A DNA stretch of 36,034 nt from Gammaproteobacteria bacterium (GTDB taxonomy: Bacteria > Pseudomonadota > Gammaproteobacteria > Burkholderiales > Rhodocyclaceae), in NCBI GenBank assembly GCA_029289265.1, contig JARFTX010000036.1, positions 1-36,034 on the forward strand. The letters run 5' to 3'. Both the position numbers and the translations under genes were made by a program. Positions 1-9,138 of the stretch are shown in pieces. Each line of letters opens with the position of its first letter. Within the stretch, counting starts at the first letter, position 1. The notes beneath the pieces are model-generated. The model made no database searches. It was given only the letters and a program-made list of their open reading frames with translations, and had not been told where the DNA came from.

Positions 1-2
1 CG

Positions 3-974
3 GCGCGCCTGCTCGACCCGCAGTTCCAGGGCCAGGTCAAGGAGAAGCTCAACTCGCGCGAGGCGGTCAAGCTGGTCGCGAGCCAGATCCGCGACCCGTT
101 CGAGATCTGGCTCAACAACCACGTCGAGGCGGGCCGCGCGATCGCCGAGATCTCGATCCGCCAAGCCATGGCGCGCCAGCGAAGCGCCCAGAAGGTCGAG
201 AAGAAAAAGACCTCGGGAGTCGCGGTACTGCCCGGCAAGCTCGCCGACTGCGAGTCCGAGGACATCGCCGAGAACGAGCTCTTTCTGGTCGAGGGCGACT
301 CGGCCGGGGGCTCGGCCAAGATGGCGCGCAACAAGGAGACCCAGGCGATCCTGCCGCTGCGCGGCAAGGTCCAGAACTCCTGGGAGGTTGATCCCGACCG
401 CCTGCTCGCCAACGCCGAGATCCACGACGTCGCCGTCGCGCTCGGCGTCGACGCGCACGCCGCGGGCGCGAGTCCCGACCTGTCGGGGCTGCGCTACGGC
501 AAGGTCGTCATCATGTCGGACGCCGACGTCGACGGCGCCCACATCCAGACGCTGCTGCTGACGCTTTTCTTCCGCCACTTCCCGGCGCTGATCGAGCGCG
601 GCCACGTCTATGTCGCGCAGCCACCGCTCTATCGCGTCGACGTCCCTGCCCAGGGCAAGAAGCGCCCGGCGCGGCGGCTCTATGCGCTCGACGAGGGCGA
701 GCTCACCGCGATCCGCGACCGCCTCGCCCAGGAAGGCTTCAAGCCCGACGCGATCGAGGTCGGCCGCTTCAAAGGCCTGGGCGAGATGAACCCCGAGCAG
801 TTGCGCGAAACCACGATGGACCCGGCCACCCGCCGGGTGCTGCCGGTGTGCGTGCGCCCCGGCGCGCTGGAGGAGACGGTGCGCACCTTCACGCTGCTAA
901 TGGGCAAGGGCGAGGCGGCCGGCCGGCGCGCCTGGATGGAGGAGAAAGGCGACACCGTCGAGGCCGACGTGTAA
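3..974 (+). CDS. parE: DNA topoisomerase IV subunit B, C-terminal part (5' end outside window)
   Basis: ATPase subunit of topoisomerase IV, which with ParC decatenates and relaxes DNA. The reading frame is open from the first bases of the window, so only the C-terminal 323 residues or so are present. The TOPRIM domain is visible: the EGDSAGG signature (acidic Glu that helps cleavage), then LPLRGKV, then the metal-binding DADVDGAHI motif. The C-terminal tail has the FKGLGEMNPEQL block shared by ParE and GyrB. ParE is preferred over GyrB because parC follows 42 bases downstream on the same strand and no gyrase B insert is seen. Stop is TAA at 972-974. Likely co-transcribed with parC. Confidence 0.95.
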   Translation, partial: ARLLDPQFQGQVKEKLNSREAVKLVASQIRDPFEIWLNNHVEAGRAIAEISIRQAMARQRSAQKVEKKKTSGVAVLPGKLADCESEDIAENELFLVEGDSAGGSAKMARNKETQAILPLRGKVQNSWEVDPDRLLANAEIHDVAVALGVDAHAAGASPDLSGLRYGKVVIMSDADVDGAHIQTLLLTLFFRHFPALIERGHVYVAQPPLYRVDVPAQGKKRPARRLYALDEGELTAIRDRLAQEGFKPDAIEVGRFKGLGEMNPEQLRETTMDPATRRVLPVCVRPGALEETVRTFTLLMGKGEAAGRRAWMEEKGDTVEADV

Positions 975-1016
975 ATGCTCATGCCTCCCCCTCGCAAGAA
1001 CTTCTGATTAGACGCG

Positions 1017-3362
1017 ATGAACGACACTCTCGATCTCTTCCAGGGCGCCGAACTGCCCCCTGCCCCACCGGCTCCGCCGGCGCCGCCCTCCGCGAACGGA
1101 GACGACACCCTCCCGCTCGACCACTACGCCGAGCGTGCCTACCTAGCGTATGCGATGAGCGTGGTGAAGTCGCGTGCGCTGCCGCAGGTGGAAGACGGCA
1201 TGAAGCCCGTGCAGCGGCGCATCCTCTTCGCGATGAACGAGATGCGGCTCGGCGCGAGCTCGAAGCACGTCAAGTCGGCGCGCGTGGTCGGCGACGTGAT
1301 CGGCAAGTACCACCCTCACGGCGACAGCTCGGTCTACGACGCCATGGTCCGCGTCGCGCAGGATTTCTCGCTGCGCTACCCGCTGGTCGACGGACAGGGC
1401 AACTTCGGCTCGCGCGACGGCGACTCGGCGGCGGCGATGCGCTACACCGAGTGCCGTCTGACGCCGATCGCCGAGCTGCTGCTCGCCGAGATCGACCGCG
1501 GCACGGTGGATTTCGTGCCCAACTACGACGGCGCCTTCGAGGAGCCGCAGCTCCTGCCGGCGCGCCTGCCCTTCGTGCTGCTCAACGGCGCCTCCGGCAT
1601 CGCGGTCGGCATGGCGACCGAGATCCCGCCGCACAACCTGACCGAGGTCGCCGAAGCCGCCTGCCACCTGATCCGCAACCCGCGGGCCGGCCTCGACGAC
1701 CTCCTCGCGCTGATGCCGGGGCCAGACTACCCCGGCGGCGGCCAGCTCATTTCGACGCCCCAGGCGATCCGCGAGGCCTACGCCACCGGGCGCGGCTCGC
1801 TGCGGCTGCGCGGGCGCTGGCACTTCGAGGAGCTCGCCCGCGGCCAGTGGCGCGTCATCATCGACGAGCTGCCGCACGGCGTCTCGGCCGCCAGCGTGCT
1901 CGCCGAGATCGAGTCGATCACCAACCCACAGCCGCGCGCCGGCAAGAAGGACGTCTCGCAGGAGCAGAAGAACCTCAAGCAGCTGGTGCTGGGCGTGCTC
2001 GACGCCGTGCGCGACGAATCGAGCGACCAGGCGCCGGTGCGCCTCGTGCTCGAGCCGCGCTCGAGCCGCCAGGGCCGCGACGAGTTCATGGCGGTGCTGC
2101 TCGCCCACACCAGCCTCGAGACCTCGGCCTCGATCAACCTGACGATGATCGGCCGCGACGGCCGGCCGCAGCAGAAGAACCTGGTGCAGATCCTCGCCGA
2201 ATGGATCGACTTCCGCTTCGCGACGGTCGAGCGGCGCACCCGTCACCGCCTCGACGAGGTCGAGCGCCGCATCCACATCCTCGACGGCCGCATGATCGCC
2301 TTCCTCCACATCGAGGAGGTGATCCGCGTGATCCGCGAGTCCGACGAGCCGAAGCCGGCGTTGATGACCGCCTTCGGCCTCACCGAGCTCCAGGCCGAGG
2401 ACATCCTCGAGATCCGGCTGCGCCAACTCGCCCGCCTCGAGGGCTTCAAGATCGAGAAGGAGCTCGCCGAACTGAAGGAGGAGCGCGACGGACTGCGCCA
2501 CATCCTCGGCGACCGCGGCGCGATGACGCGCCTCATCGTCAAGGAGATCCGCGACGACGCGAAGAAGTACGGGGACGTGCGCCGCACAGTGCTCGAGACG
2601 GTCGCACCGGTCGCGCCGGCCGAGATCAGCGTCGCCGACGAGCCCGTCACCGTGATCGTCTCGCGCAACGGCTGGGTGCGCTCACGCCAGGGCCACGGCA
2701 TCGATCCTGCGACGATCGCCTACAAGGCCGGCGACCATGCGCTCGCCGTGCTTGAGACGCGCACCACCTGGCCGCTCGTCGTGATCGACACCAAGGGTCG
2801 CGCCTATACCGTCAAGGTCTCCGAGTTGCCCGGTGGGCGCGGCGACGGCGTGCCGATCGCGACGCTGGTCGACTTCCAGGACGGCGGCAAGCCTGTGCAG
2901 GTCGTCTCCGACGCTCCGGATTCGCCGTGGCTGTTTGCCAACTCCGGAGGCTACGGATTCCTGTGCACCCTCGCGGACGCGACCAGCCGTCAGCGCGCCG
3001 GCAAGGCCTTCATGACGTTGGAACGCGGCGAGCAAGTACTTGAGTTGGCGCGTGCGATGGGCGACTGGATCATCGCCGTCTCGGAGAACGGGCGCATCCT
3101 GGTGTTCGCCCGCAGCGAGATGAAGGTCCAGGCCGGCGGCCGCGGGGTGATCGTGATGGGGCTCGATGCCGGCGAAGCGCTCGCTGCTGTCGCTGTGCCC
3201 GAGAACGGCCGTGCGCTGCGCGTCGAAGGCATCGCGCGCGGCGGCAAGCTGGTCGAGATCGAGATCAAGCCCGCTCAGCTCGAGACGCTCCATCATCGGC
3301 GCGCGCGCAAGGGTTCCCCGCTCGCGAAGAAGATGAAGCCGGTCGCGCTCAGGCAGCTTTGA
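1017..3362 (+). CDS. parC: DNA topoisomerase IV subunit A
   Basis: Breakage-reunion subunit of topoisomerase IV, 781 residues, close to the usual ParC length. The N-terminal winged-helix/tower part has [12 protein letters not shown] and [15 protein letters not shown]. The catalytic tyrosine is Tyr143 in AMRYTECRL. The quinolone-resistance positions matching E. coli Ser80 and Glu84 are Ser104 and Asp108, that is, the unmutated serine and an Asp as in GyrA. The C-terminal half carries beta-pinwheel repeats (for example GRGVIVMGL), with no canonical GyrA box, as expected for ParC. It opens with a Pro/Ala-rich stretch at residues 14-25 that may be a linker or an over-called start; no clear ribosome binding site decides this. 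It converges with motD, 10 bases away. Confidence 0.96.
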   Translation: MNDTLDLFQGAELPPAPPAPPAPPSANGDDTLPLDHYAERAYLAYAMSVVKSRALPQVEDGMKPVQRRILFAMNEMRLGASSKHVKSARVVGDVIGKYHPHGDSSVYDAMVRVAQDFSLRYPLVDGQGNFGSRDGDSAAAMRYTECRLTPIAELLLAEIDRGTVDFVPNYDGAFEEPQLLPARLPFVLLNGASGIAVGMATEIPPHNLTEVAEAACHLIRNPRAGLDDLLALMPGPDYPGGGQLISTPQAIREAYATGRGSLRLRGRWHFEELARGQWRVIIDELPHGVSAASVLAEIESITNPQPRAGKKDVSQEQKNLKQLVLGVLDAVRDESSDQAPVRLVLEPRSSRQGRDEFMAVLLAHTSLETSASINLTMIGRDGRPQQKNLVQILAEWIDFRFATVERRTRHRLDEVERRIHILDGRMIAFLHIEEVIRVIRESDEPKPALMTAFGLTELQAEDILEIRLRQLARLEGFKIEKELAELKEERDGLRHILGDRGAMTRLIVKEIRDDAKKYGDVRRTVLETVAPVAPAEISVADEPVTVIVSRNGWVRSRQGHGIDPATIAYKAGDHALAVLETRTTWPLVVIDTKGRAYTVKVSELPGGRGDGVPIATLVDFQDGGKPVQVVSDAPDSPWLFANSGGYGFLCTLADATSRQRAGKAFMTLERGEQVLELARAMGDWIIAVSENGRILVFARSEMKVQAGGRGVIVMGLDAGEALAAVAVPENGRALRVEGIARGGKLVEIEIKPAQLETLHHRRARKGSPLAKKMKPVALRQL

Positions 3363-3365
3363 GAC

Positions 3366-3381
3366 GCCGGATTCAGCCGGC
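3366..3381. terminator. short hairpin between convergent parC and motD
   Basis: A perfect 5-bp stem GCCGG/CCGGC with a 6-base loop lies exactly where the parC and motD stops face each other. There is no T-run on either side, so intrinsic termination is only possible, not shown. Confidence 0.25.
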
Positions 3382-4206
3382 TGGGGGCAGAATCGACAGC
3401 ATCGGATCGCGGGCACGGATGCGGCCCGGCTCGGTCGGCTCCGGCTCGGGGAACATCGACTCGATGAGAATCGTCACGCGCCGGTTGCGGCCGCGCCCCT
3501 CCTCCGTGTCGTTGCTCGCGAGCGGGCGCTGGTCGCTGTAGCCGGCCGCGGTGAGCCGTGCCGGCGCAACCCCGGTATCGATGAACAAGCGTACAACCGA
3601 GGAGGCGCGCGCCGACGACAGCTCCCAGTTCGATGGAAAGCGAAAAGTGTTGATCGGCGTGCTGTCCGTGTGCCCTTCGACCCGGATCGGAAAATCGGCC
3701 TCTGCGAGCACCGCGGCGACGGCCGTCAGCGGCGCAGCCGCCGAGGGCCCCAGCGCAGATTCCCCGGGCGAGAACAGCACACTGGCGTTGATCTCGACCG
3801 TGATCCCGTACGCGCCTTCCGACACGCTGACCTGCCCGCTTGCGGCCAGCGGCTCGAGCACGCGACGGATTTGCTCGGCCATACTGTGCATGAGCCTCAC
3901 CTGGGCCTGGCGGCGTGCTTCCGCCGCCTGCTCTTCGGGAGTGCGGGTCAATACTGTCGGAGGCTGCATCACCGGCTGAGCGGCCACCGGCGGCAGGACG
4001 ATCTGCTGGGCCGACTGGTTGATGTCGACGCTGCGGAAGGCACTGACCAGAGAATTGGCGAGGATGCGGTACTTGCCTTCGTTCACCGACGACAGCGAGT
4101 ACATCACCACAAAGAACGCGAACAGCAGCGTGATGAAATCGGCATACGACACGAGCCAGCGCTCGTGGTTTTCATGCTCCTCGCCGTGTCGTTTGCGTCG
4201 TGCCAT
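3373..4206 (-). CDS. motD: Flagellar motor stator protein, MotB family (MotD)
   Basis: Peptidoglycan-anchored stator subunit that works with the MotA-type partner (here MotC) to drive the flagellum, probably with protons. 277 residues. N-terminal cytoplasmic basic segment, then one membrane helix SYADFITLLFAFFVVMYSL holding the ion-carrying Asp23. The C-terminal OmpA/MotB peptidoglycan-binding domain (about residues 155-265) has VEGHTDSTPI and NRRVTILIES. The start is placed at MARRKRHGEEHE because family members begin there; the open frame runs 62 codons further upstream with low-complexity sequence unlike MotB. Its partner motC is upstream, but rquA separates them. Confidence 0.93.
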   Translation of the reverse strand: MARRKRHGEEHENHERWLVSYADFITLLFAFFVVMYSLSSVNEGKYRILANSLVSAFRSVDINQSAQQIVLPPVAAQPVMQPPTVLTRTPEEQAAEARRQAQVRLMHSMAEQIRRVLEPLAASGQVSVSEGAYGITVEINASVLFSPGESALGPSAAAPLTAVAAVLAEADFPIRVEGHTDSTPINTFRFPSNWELSSARASSVVRLFIDTGVAPARLTAAGYSDQRPLASNDTEEGRGRNRRVTILIESMFPEPEPTEPGRIRARDPMLSILPPAG

Positions 4207-4285
4207 GGGGAATCCCTGCTGTCTCCGTCGTTTACGGACTCGGGCAGGCGAACTTGAATGTTTGTCGGGTCCGAGGTCCCTTGCT

Positions 4286-5038
4286 TCAGGCCCGCCGGAT
4301 TCCAACCAGCTTCTGGTAAAGGCCTCCGAACAGGGTGCTCTTGCTCCAGACGAACTCCGCGCCGCGCGCCGACAGCATGTCGATGCGGGCATCGAGCAGC
4401 GACGGCGCGTACGGCTCGAGCCAGCGGAATATGGCCGCCATTACGGGCCTCAGCGGATGCCACGACCGCATCCGGTGGTAATCCACGAACACCACCTTTC
4501 CGCCTGAACGCACGGCCCCCAGCAGGTTATCGACGATGCGCGCGCGTTCCGCCGGGGGCACCTCGTGAAGAAGAAAAAAGCAGCACACGCCGTCGACGGA
4601 GTCGCTCTCGATGCAACTGGGGCGTGCGAGGTCGCCCTGGCACAACGCCACGTGCGGCAGATCGGCGAGTTTGCGGCGCGCATTGGCCAACTGGAGCGGA
4701 GCCACATCGAGCACGGTGAGTTGCCCCGTCGCGCCGACGCGTTCGGCCAGCAGGCGCGAAAAGCCGCCATAGACGCACGCGGCCTGAATGATCCTCTGCC
4801 CGGCATCGAACTCCACAACCGCCGCGCGCATCAGGCGGCGCGCGTTGCCCCAGAGGATCGCCGACACGACCCACGCACGATCGAGCCAAGGCAGCGTCGC
4901 GGCGCTCAGATAGGCCCAACGGTAGGTCTCGCCGAGATAATGCGGAATGGCATCAGGACCGGATGGCAAAACGGGCATCCCATCCGAGAGGTCGATCGGA
5001 GAGTCGGCGCTCGCCGCGGCAGTCTGAGGTTCGGTCAT
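4286..5038 (-). CDS. rquA: RquA, rhodoquinone biosynthesis (ubiquinone amino-transfer) enzyme
   Basis: RquA converts ubiquinone to rhodoquinone, the low-potential quinone used with fumarate reductase under low oxygen. The family has a class I methyltransferase fold, and SAM is used as the amino donor. 250 residues. Family hallmarks are visible in order: PHYLGETYRWAYL (32-44), ILWGNARRLMRAA (61-73), the atypical SAM-site sequence AACVYGGF (86-93) in place of an acidic-GxGxG motif, VLDVAPLQL, FFLLHEVPP (154-162), VDYHRMRSWHPLRPVM (185-200), WLEPYAP, and FGGLYQKLV at the C-terminus. This combination separates it from ordinary UbiE/UbiG methyltransferases. It lies between motC (71 bases upstream) and motD (79 bases downstream), same strand, and has no evident flagellar role. 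The insertion suggests acquisition by transfer. No strong ribosome binding site is seen. Confidence 0.9.
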   Translation of the reverse strand: MTEPQTAAASADSPIDLSDGMPVLPSGPDAIPHYLGETYRWAYLSAATLPWLDRAWVVSAILWGNARRLMRAAVVEFDAGQRIIQAACVYGGFSRLLAERVGATGQLTVLDVAPLQLANARRKLADLPHVALCQGDLARPSCIESDSVDGVCCFFLLHEVPPAERARIVDNLLGAVRSGGKVVFVDYHRMRSWHPLRPVMAAIFRWLEPYAPSLLDARIDMLSARGAEFVWSKSTLFGGLYQKLVGIRRA

Positions 5039-5109
5039 GCCCGCAAGCTTAACCGACCCAGGGCGGCATCGGAATAGTCCCCTTCAGGCGCTCCCGAGCA
5101 CACTCCCGC

Positions 5110-5850
5110 TCAGACGACGTAGCCACGCATGCGGCTCTCGATGATCCGCGGATTGTCGCCGTTGGCAATGCCCACGAGTCCGTCGACCAGCATCTCGCGC
5201 TGCGAGGTGATCTGGCCGACATGCGCCAACAACTTCTTCGAGATCGGAAGGAAGATCAGGTTGGCGAAGCCGACGCCGTAGATGGTCGCGACGAAGGCAA
5301 CCGCAATGCCCGAACCGAGCAGCGCGGGATCGCTCAGGTTCTCCATCACGTGGATCAGGCCGAGCACGGCGCCCAGAATGCCGATGGTCGGCGCATAGCC
5401 GCCCGCCGACTCCCAGACCTTGGCGCCCAACTTCATCTGCGCATCGGCCGCATCGATCTCGACCTCGAGCACCTCGCGCAGGCGCTCCGGCTCGACACCA
5501 TCGACCAGCAACTGCACACCCTTGCGCATGAAGGGATCGGCGAGTCCGGCCACCCGCGCCTCGAGCGCGAGCAGGCCCTCCTTGCGGGCGATCTGGCTCC
5601 ACGCCGTGGTTTCCTCGATCAGCGCGACGTGGCTTCGGCCAGGCGGCACGAACACCCACCTCGCCATACGCATCCCGTCGATAAAGACGCGCACGGGGCT
5701 TTGCAGCATCACGGCACCGAGGGTACCGCCGGCCACAATGAGAAAGGCGGTCGGCTGGATCAGCGAGGCAATGTGACCACCCTCGAGCACCTGCCCGACC
5801 AGGATCGCGGCCACACCGAGCGTCAGTCCGATCAGGCTAATCTTGTCCAT
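5110..5850 (-). CDS. motC: Flagellar motor stator protein, MotA family (MotC)
   Basis: Inner-membrane stator subunit that pairs with MotD. 246 residues. The typical four-helix MotA layout is visible: helices near residues 5-25 (SLIGLTLGVAAILVGQVLEG) and 28-50, a large cytoplasmic loop, then helices near 150-170 (APTIGILGAVLGLIHVM) and 180-205 (GIAVAFVATIYGVGFANLIF). The loop has FMRKGVQLLVDG and EIDAADAQMKLG, and the short C-terminal tail ends NPRIIESRMRGYVV. Shorter than the 295-residue E. coli MotA, as is normal for MotC/PomA types. It begins 25 bases after fliA in the same operon; its partner motD follows after rquA. Confidence 0.92.
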   Translation of the reverse strand: MDKISLIGLTLGVAAILVGQVLEGGHIASLIQPTAFLIVAGGTLGAVMLQSPVRVFIDGMRMARWVFVPPGRSHVALIEETTAWSQIARKEGLLALEARVAGLADPFMRKGVQLLVDGVEPERLREVLEVEIDAADAQMKLGAKVWESAGGYAPTIGILGAVLGLIHVMENLSDPALLGSGIAVAFVATIYGVGFANLIFLPISKKLLAHVGQITSQREMLVDGLVGIANGDNPRIIESRMRGYVV

Positions 5851-5875
5851 GGGGCTTCAATGCGCTCGCAGGGGA

Positions 5876-6649
5876 TCAGTGTCCGGCTTCGCGGTTCTTG
5901 GGGGGGCGCCCGCGCCGTGCCTTCGCGACCGGCTGCGCTGCGGCACTGTGGAGTCGCGCACGCAATCGCGCCACGGCCTGACTGTGAAGCTGACACACGC
6001 GCGATTCGGTCACACTCAGCACCTCGCCGATCTCGCGCAAGTTGAGTTCCTCGTCGTAGTACAGCGCCATCACCATCTTTTCGCGCTCGGGCAGGTCCTC
6101 GATCGCCCCCACCAACGCCCTGCGCATGTCGGCATCCTCGATGATCTCGAGCGGATTTGCGCCGTAGTCGCCGAGATGACGTTCGAGATAATCCTCGCCG
6201 TCGGCGCTGACGAAATCGTCCAGATAGACGAGTTGGTGACCCCTCGCGTCCTGCAGCATGCGCTGGTAGTCGGCGAGCGGCAGGTCGAGTGCCGCGGCAA
6301 GTTCGATCTCTGTGGGCTGGCGACCGTTGCGCTGTTCCAGCACCTGGATGGCGGCCTCGATGCGCCGCATGTCGCGCCGCAGACTGCGCGGCAGCCAGTC
6401 GTTTTCGCGCAGGCCATCCAGCATGGCTCCGCGAATGCGCTGCGCAGCGTAAGTTTCGAACTGCGCGCCGAGTCCGGGTTCGTAGCGGCCGATGGCATCG
6501 AGAAGGCCCACCATCCCGTTCTGGATCACGTCATCAATCTGCACACTGGCCGGGAGTTTGGCCATCAGGTGGCAGGCGATGCGCTTGACCAGCGGCGCAT
6601 AGACCTCCACGAGCTGGCTCTTGTCGGGGTTTCCGTCAGCGTCGTACAT
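5876..6649 (-). CDS. fliA: Flagellar sigma factor, sigma-28
   Basis: RNA polymerase sigma factor for late flagellar and chemotaxis promoters. 257 residues. Region 2 is visible (APLVKRIACHLMAKLP, IDDVIQNGMVGLLDAIGRYEP, FETYAAQRIRGAMLDGLRE, DWLPRSLRR), then region 3 (NGRQPTEIELAAAL), then region 4 with the helix-turn-helix NLREIGEVLSVTESRVCQLHSQAVARLR. The start at MYDADGNPDKS is chosen because an AGGTCACC ribosome binding site lies just upstream and because the family starts there; the frame stays open to 6763, with another possible ATG at 6691. A basic tail RRGRPPKN ends the protein. It follows flhG in the same operon and probably activates promoters including its own operon. Confidence 0.94.
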   Translation of the reverse strand: MYDADGNPDKSQLVEVYAPLVKRIACHLMAKLPASVQIDDVIQNGMVGLLDAIGRYEPGLGAQFETYAAQRIRGAMLDGLRENDWLPRSLRRDMRRIEAAIQVLEQRNGRQPTEIELAAALDLPLADYQRMLQDARGHQLVYLDDFVSADGEDYLERHLGDYGANPLEIIEDADMRRALVGAIEDLPEREKMVMALYYDEELNLREIGEVLSVTESRVCQLHSQAVARLRARLHSAAAQPVAKARRGRPPKNREAGH

Positions 6650-6765
6650 CCAGGTGACCTGAATCGCGTTGCGGGCCCCGTGCCTGGGCATGGGGGTCTC
6701 GTCAGCGCTGCATTGTCCCGCACTCGCGTGCGGTTTTCCAGCCGAACCGAAACCAAAGGGCACGA

Positions 6766-7566
6766 TCAGCGCGCCCCACCCTGGCCCGCCGGTACCCCCG
6801 AACGAGACAAGGCGTCGAGCCTGCGCAGAAAGGCAAACTCGGCTTCACGCGGTAACGAGGCGGGCTCAGCGGTCAACCCCGCGGCGAGGTCGTCGCGCTC
6901 GATCTCGCCCAACCACACGAGCGGCATACCGACATGACGTCGCACGAGATCGTCGAGACTGGCGAAGAAAGCCGAAGCCTCGGCCCGACCGTCGGCCTGT
7001 GAAACGGCAACGTGCACGGAACCCGCTCCGGCGCCCGCTAGCTGCTTGATGAGGCGATAGGCCTGGGTGGCGCCGCTTCGATTCGCCTCGGCGACGACCA
7101 GGCGCCGTGGGGCCGCATGGACGAACGGCGAGGGGTCATCGGCGCCGTCGCAGCTCGCATGGACGAGCACGATCCCCGCGCGGCGGTACAGGCTGCGCAG
7201 GGCTTCGATCAGTTGAAGGCGTCGCTCGTCGTCGAGCATCGGCAAAGCGCGCGCCGCAGCAGCAACCGGCACCCGCCCGATCAAGCCCGGCACCGGCTGC
7301 AGGAGATCCCCGGGCGCAATGCGTCCGCCGAGCACGCTCAGCAGATCCGACCCCGCTGGCAGGTCGAGCGCGCCGGCGAGCGCATCCTCGCCATCGGCCT
7401 CGTCCAGCACCAACACCCGCTCGGCGCTGCCGGCAATGCGGTAGACGGCCTGGACGGCGGTACGCGGGGGGTTGCGCCCGGCCGCGTAGAGTGCGACGAC
7501 GGCCGGCGGTGCCCGGCGAAACAGCCGGCGCAGTCCGGCCGCCTGATCCTCGTGGGCGGCAATCAT
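6766..7566 (-). CDS. flhG: FlhG/FleN-like MinD-family flagellar number regulator, degenerate P-loop
   Basis: FlhG partners the GTPase FlhF to control flagellar number. 266 residues. The N-terminal activation helix motif DQAAGLRRLF (7-16) that stimulates FlhF is intact. The following MinD-type fold is recognisable from its pattern (VVALYAAG, VLVLDEADGED, IVLVHASCDG, LVVAEANRSGATQAYRLIKQLA, VHVAVSQADG). The deviant Walker A segment KGGVGKT is replaced by GRNPPRT (30-36), with neither catalytic lysine. It therefore probably cannot bind or hydrolyse ATP as MinD does. Start at ATG 7566, one base after the flhF stop, is set by family alignment; the longer open frame upstream is a shadow of flhF. 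The position flhF-flhG-fliA supports the name. Confidence 0.82.
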   Translation of the reverse strand: MIAAHEDQAAGLRRLFRRAPPAVVALYAAGRNPPRTAVQAVYRIAGSAERVLVLDEADGEDALAGALDLPAGSDLLSVLGGRIAPGDLLQPVPGLIGRVPVAAAARALPMLDDERRLQLIEALRSLYRRAGIVLVHASCDGADDPSPFVHAAPRRLVVAEANRSGATQAYRLIKQLAGAGAGSVHVAVSQADGRAEASAFFASLDDLVRRHVGMPLVWLGEIERDDLAAGLTAEPASLPREAEFAFLRRLDALSRSGVPAGQGGAR

Positions 7567-7567
7567 G

Positions 7568-9094
7568 TCACCGCCCCGCGGCGCCAGCCGCCAACATGAG
7601 CGCCGCCTCGTCGTCGCGCAGCGACCACGGCGACTCTTCGTCGCGGCCGCGGAGCGCACGGTGCAGCAGGTAAGCCCGATTGGGCAGGTGCAGGTCTTCG
7701 GGCACCCGCTGGCCGTTGGCGACATAGAAGACGTCGAGCGCATGAGCGATTGCGGCGCCGATCACCGGCGCGAGCGAAGCCGCCTCGTCGACCTTGGTGA
7801 ACACGCAACCGGCCAGATCCGGGCCGTTGTAGGCGCGAATCACATCGTCCAGCGTGTCCCCGCGGCAGGTCGCGTTGAGGAGCAGCAGCCGCTGCACGTT
7901 GCCTGCACCGGTGAGCATCGCGGCCTGATGCGCGACCATGCGGTCGCGCTGGCTCATGCCGACCGTATCGATCAGCACGATATGGCGATTGCCCAGTTCG
8001 GCCAGGGTCTGGCGCAGGTCGGAGGCATCGCGCACTGGAAACACCGGAACACCGAGGATGCGCCCGTAGATGCGCAACTGCTCCTGGGCGCCGATGCGGT
8101 AGCCATCGGTGGTGATCAGCGCGACCTTCTCGGCGCCATGGCGCAGCACGCAGCGCGCCGCGATCTTCGCCGTGGTGGTGGTCTTGCCGACCCCGGTCGG
8201 TCCCACCAGCGCATAGACGCCGCCCTGGTCGATCAGGTCTGCGTCCGAGGAGCGCGCGCGCAGGTCGCGGCCGAGTGCATTGCGGACGATCTTGCGCGCT
8301 TCATCGAGCCCGACTTGATCGCTCACCGATTCACCCAGCGTTCGCGCGAGTGTGGCCGAAAATCCCGCCTCCAGCAGCTCCCCGACCACCTGGGCGCGGC
8401 CGGGCGCATTGCGCCGCGCATCGCCCCAGGCGAATCCGGCGAGTTGGCGTTCGATCATCCCGCGAATCCCGGCGAGCTCCGCCATCAGGCCTGCATTGGC
8501 GTCCTGCAGCGACTGAATACGCTGCTCGACGGCGGCCGCGGCCTCGTCGCGCACATTCTGCGCAACCTCACGCGGCCGATTGACGGCAACAGGTGGCTCG
8601 CCAGTTGCGGCGGGAGCACCCTGAGCAGCGTAGGCTCCTGCAGCACCCCAGGCATCGAACGGAAACAGCGCATCGGCGTCCGCATCGCTGCGATCAGTCG
8701 GCGCCGCGGAAACGGTGCTCGGGCGCGGAGCCAGGAACGGTTTGGCAACCGGTCGGGGCGGATGAGGCAGGTCCGCCCTGGGGGACGGACGCGACGATGC
8801 GACGCCCGCGGCGCGCGCCGACAGGCTGACGCGGAAATCACCCTCGTCGCCGTCGTCGACTGCCTCGAAGGCCGCACCCCTCGCAATCGCCTGCCGCTCC
8901 GGCGTCACGATGGATCGGGGGGTTGCGACTGCCTTCGCAGGCGCCGCGCTGACCGCCTCGGCCGGCAACGCCAGGATTTCCACGCCACCTTCGACCGCAC
9001 GGTTCGACAGCACGATCGCATCGGCGCCCAGTTCGGCCTTGAGCTCGCGCAGTGCCTCACGGACCGTTTTCGCAAAATAGCGCTTGACGTTCAT
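7568..9094 (-). CDS. flhF: Flagellar biosynthesis SRP-type GTPase FlhF
   Basis: Signal-recognition-particle-like GTPase that sets where the polar flagellum is built. 508 residues. N-terminal B domain starts MNVKRYFAKTVREALRELK. A long Ala/Pro-rich, acidic variable linker covers about residues 45-180. The N and G domains follow: G1 LVGPTGVGKTTT (297-308), ITTDGYRIGAQEQLRIYG, G3 LIDTVGMSQRD, G4 FTKVDEAASLAPV, and closure motif at the C-terminus. The ATG at 9094 follows a GGGGAG ribosome binding site; a GTG four codons earlier than that motif allows a 513-residue form, less likely. Stop overlaps almost directly with the flhG start, which suggests coupled translation. Confidence 0.94.
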   Translation of the reverse strand: MNVKRYFAKTVREALRELKAELGADAIVLSNRAVEGGVEILALPAEAVSAAPAKAVATPRSIVTPERQAIARGAAFEAVDDGDEGDFRVSLSARAAGVASSRPSPRADLPHPPRPVAKPFLAPRPSTVSAAPTDRSDADADALFPFDAWGAAGAYAAQGAPAATGEPPVAVNRPREVAQNVRDEAAAAVEQRIQSLQDANAGLMAELAGIRGMIERQLAGFAWGDARRNAPGRAQVVGELLEAGFSATLARTLGESVSDQVGLDEARKIVRNALGRDLRARSSDADLIDQGGVYALVGPTGVGKTTTTAKIAARCVLRHGAEKVALITTDGYRIGAQEQLRIYGRILGVPVFPVRDASDLRQTLAELGNRHIVLIDTVGMSQRDRMVAHQAAMLTGAGNVQRLLLLNATCRGDTLDDVIRAYNGPDLAGCVFTKVDEAASLAPVIGAAIAHALDVFYVANGQRVPEDLHLPNRAYLLHRALRGRDEESPWSLRDDEAALMLAAGAAGR

Positions 9095-9138
9095 TTCCAC
9101 TCTCCCCACGGCCGCGCCTCACGCGCCGTTTGAGCCCA

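Noticed and set aside
848-2755. 635-codon open frame across parE and parC
   Set aside because: Arg/Pro/Ala-rich translation, overlaps two certain genes in another frame; typical of high-GC DNA.
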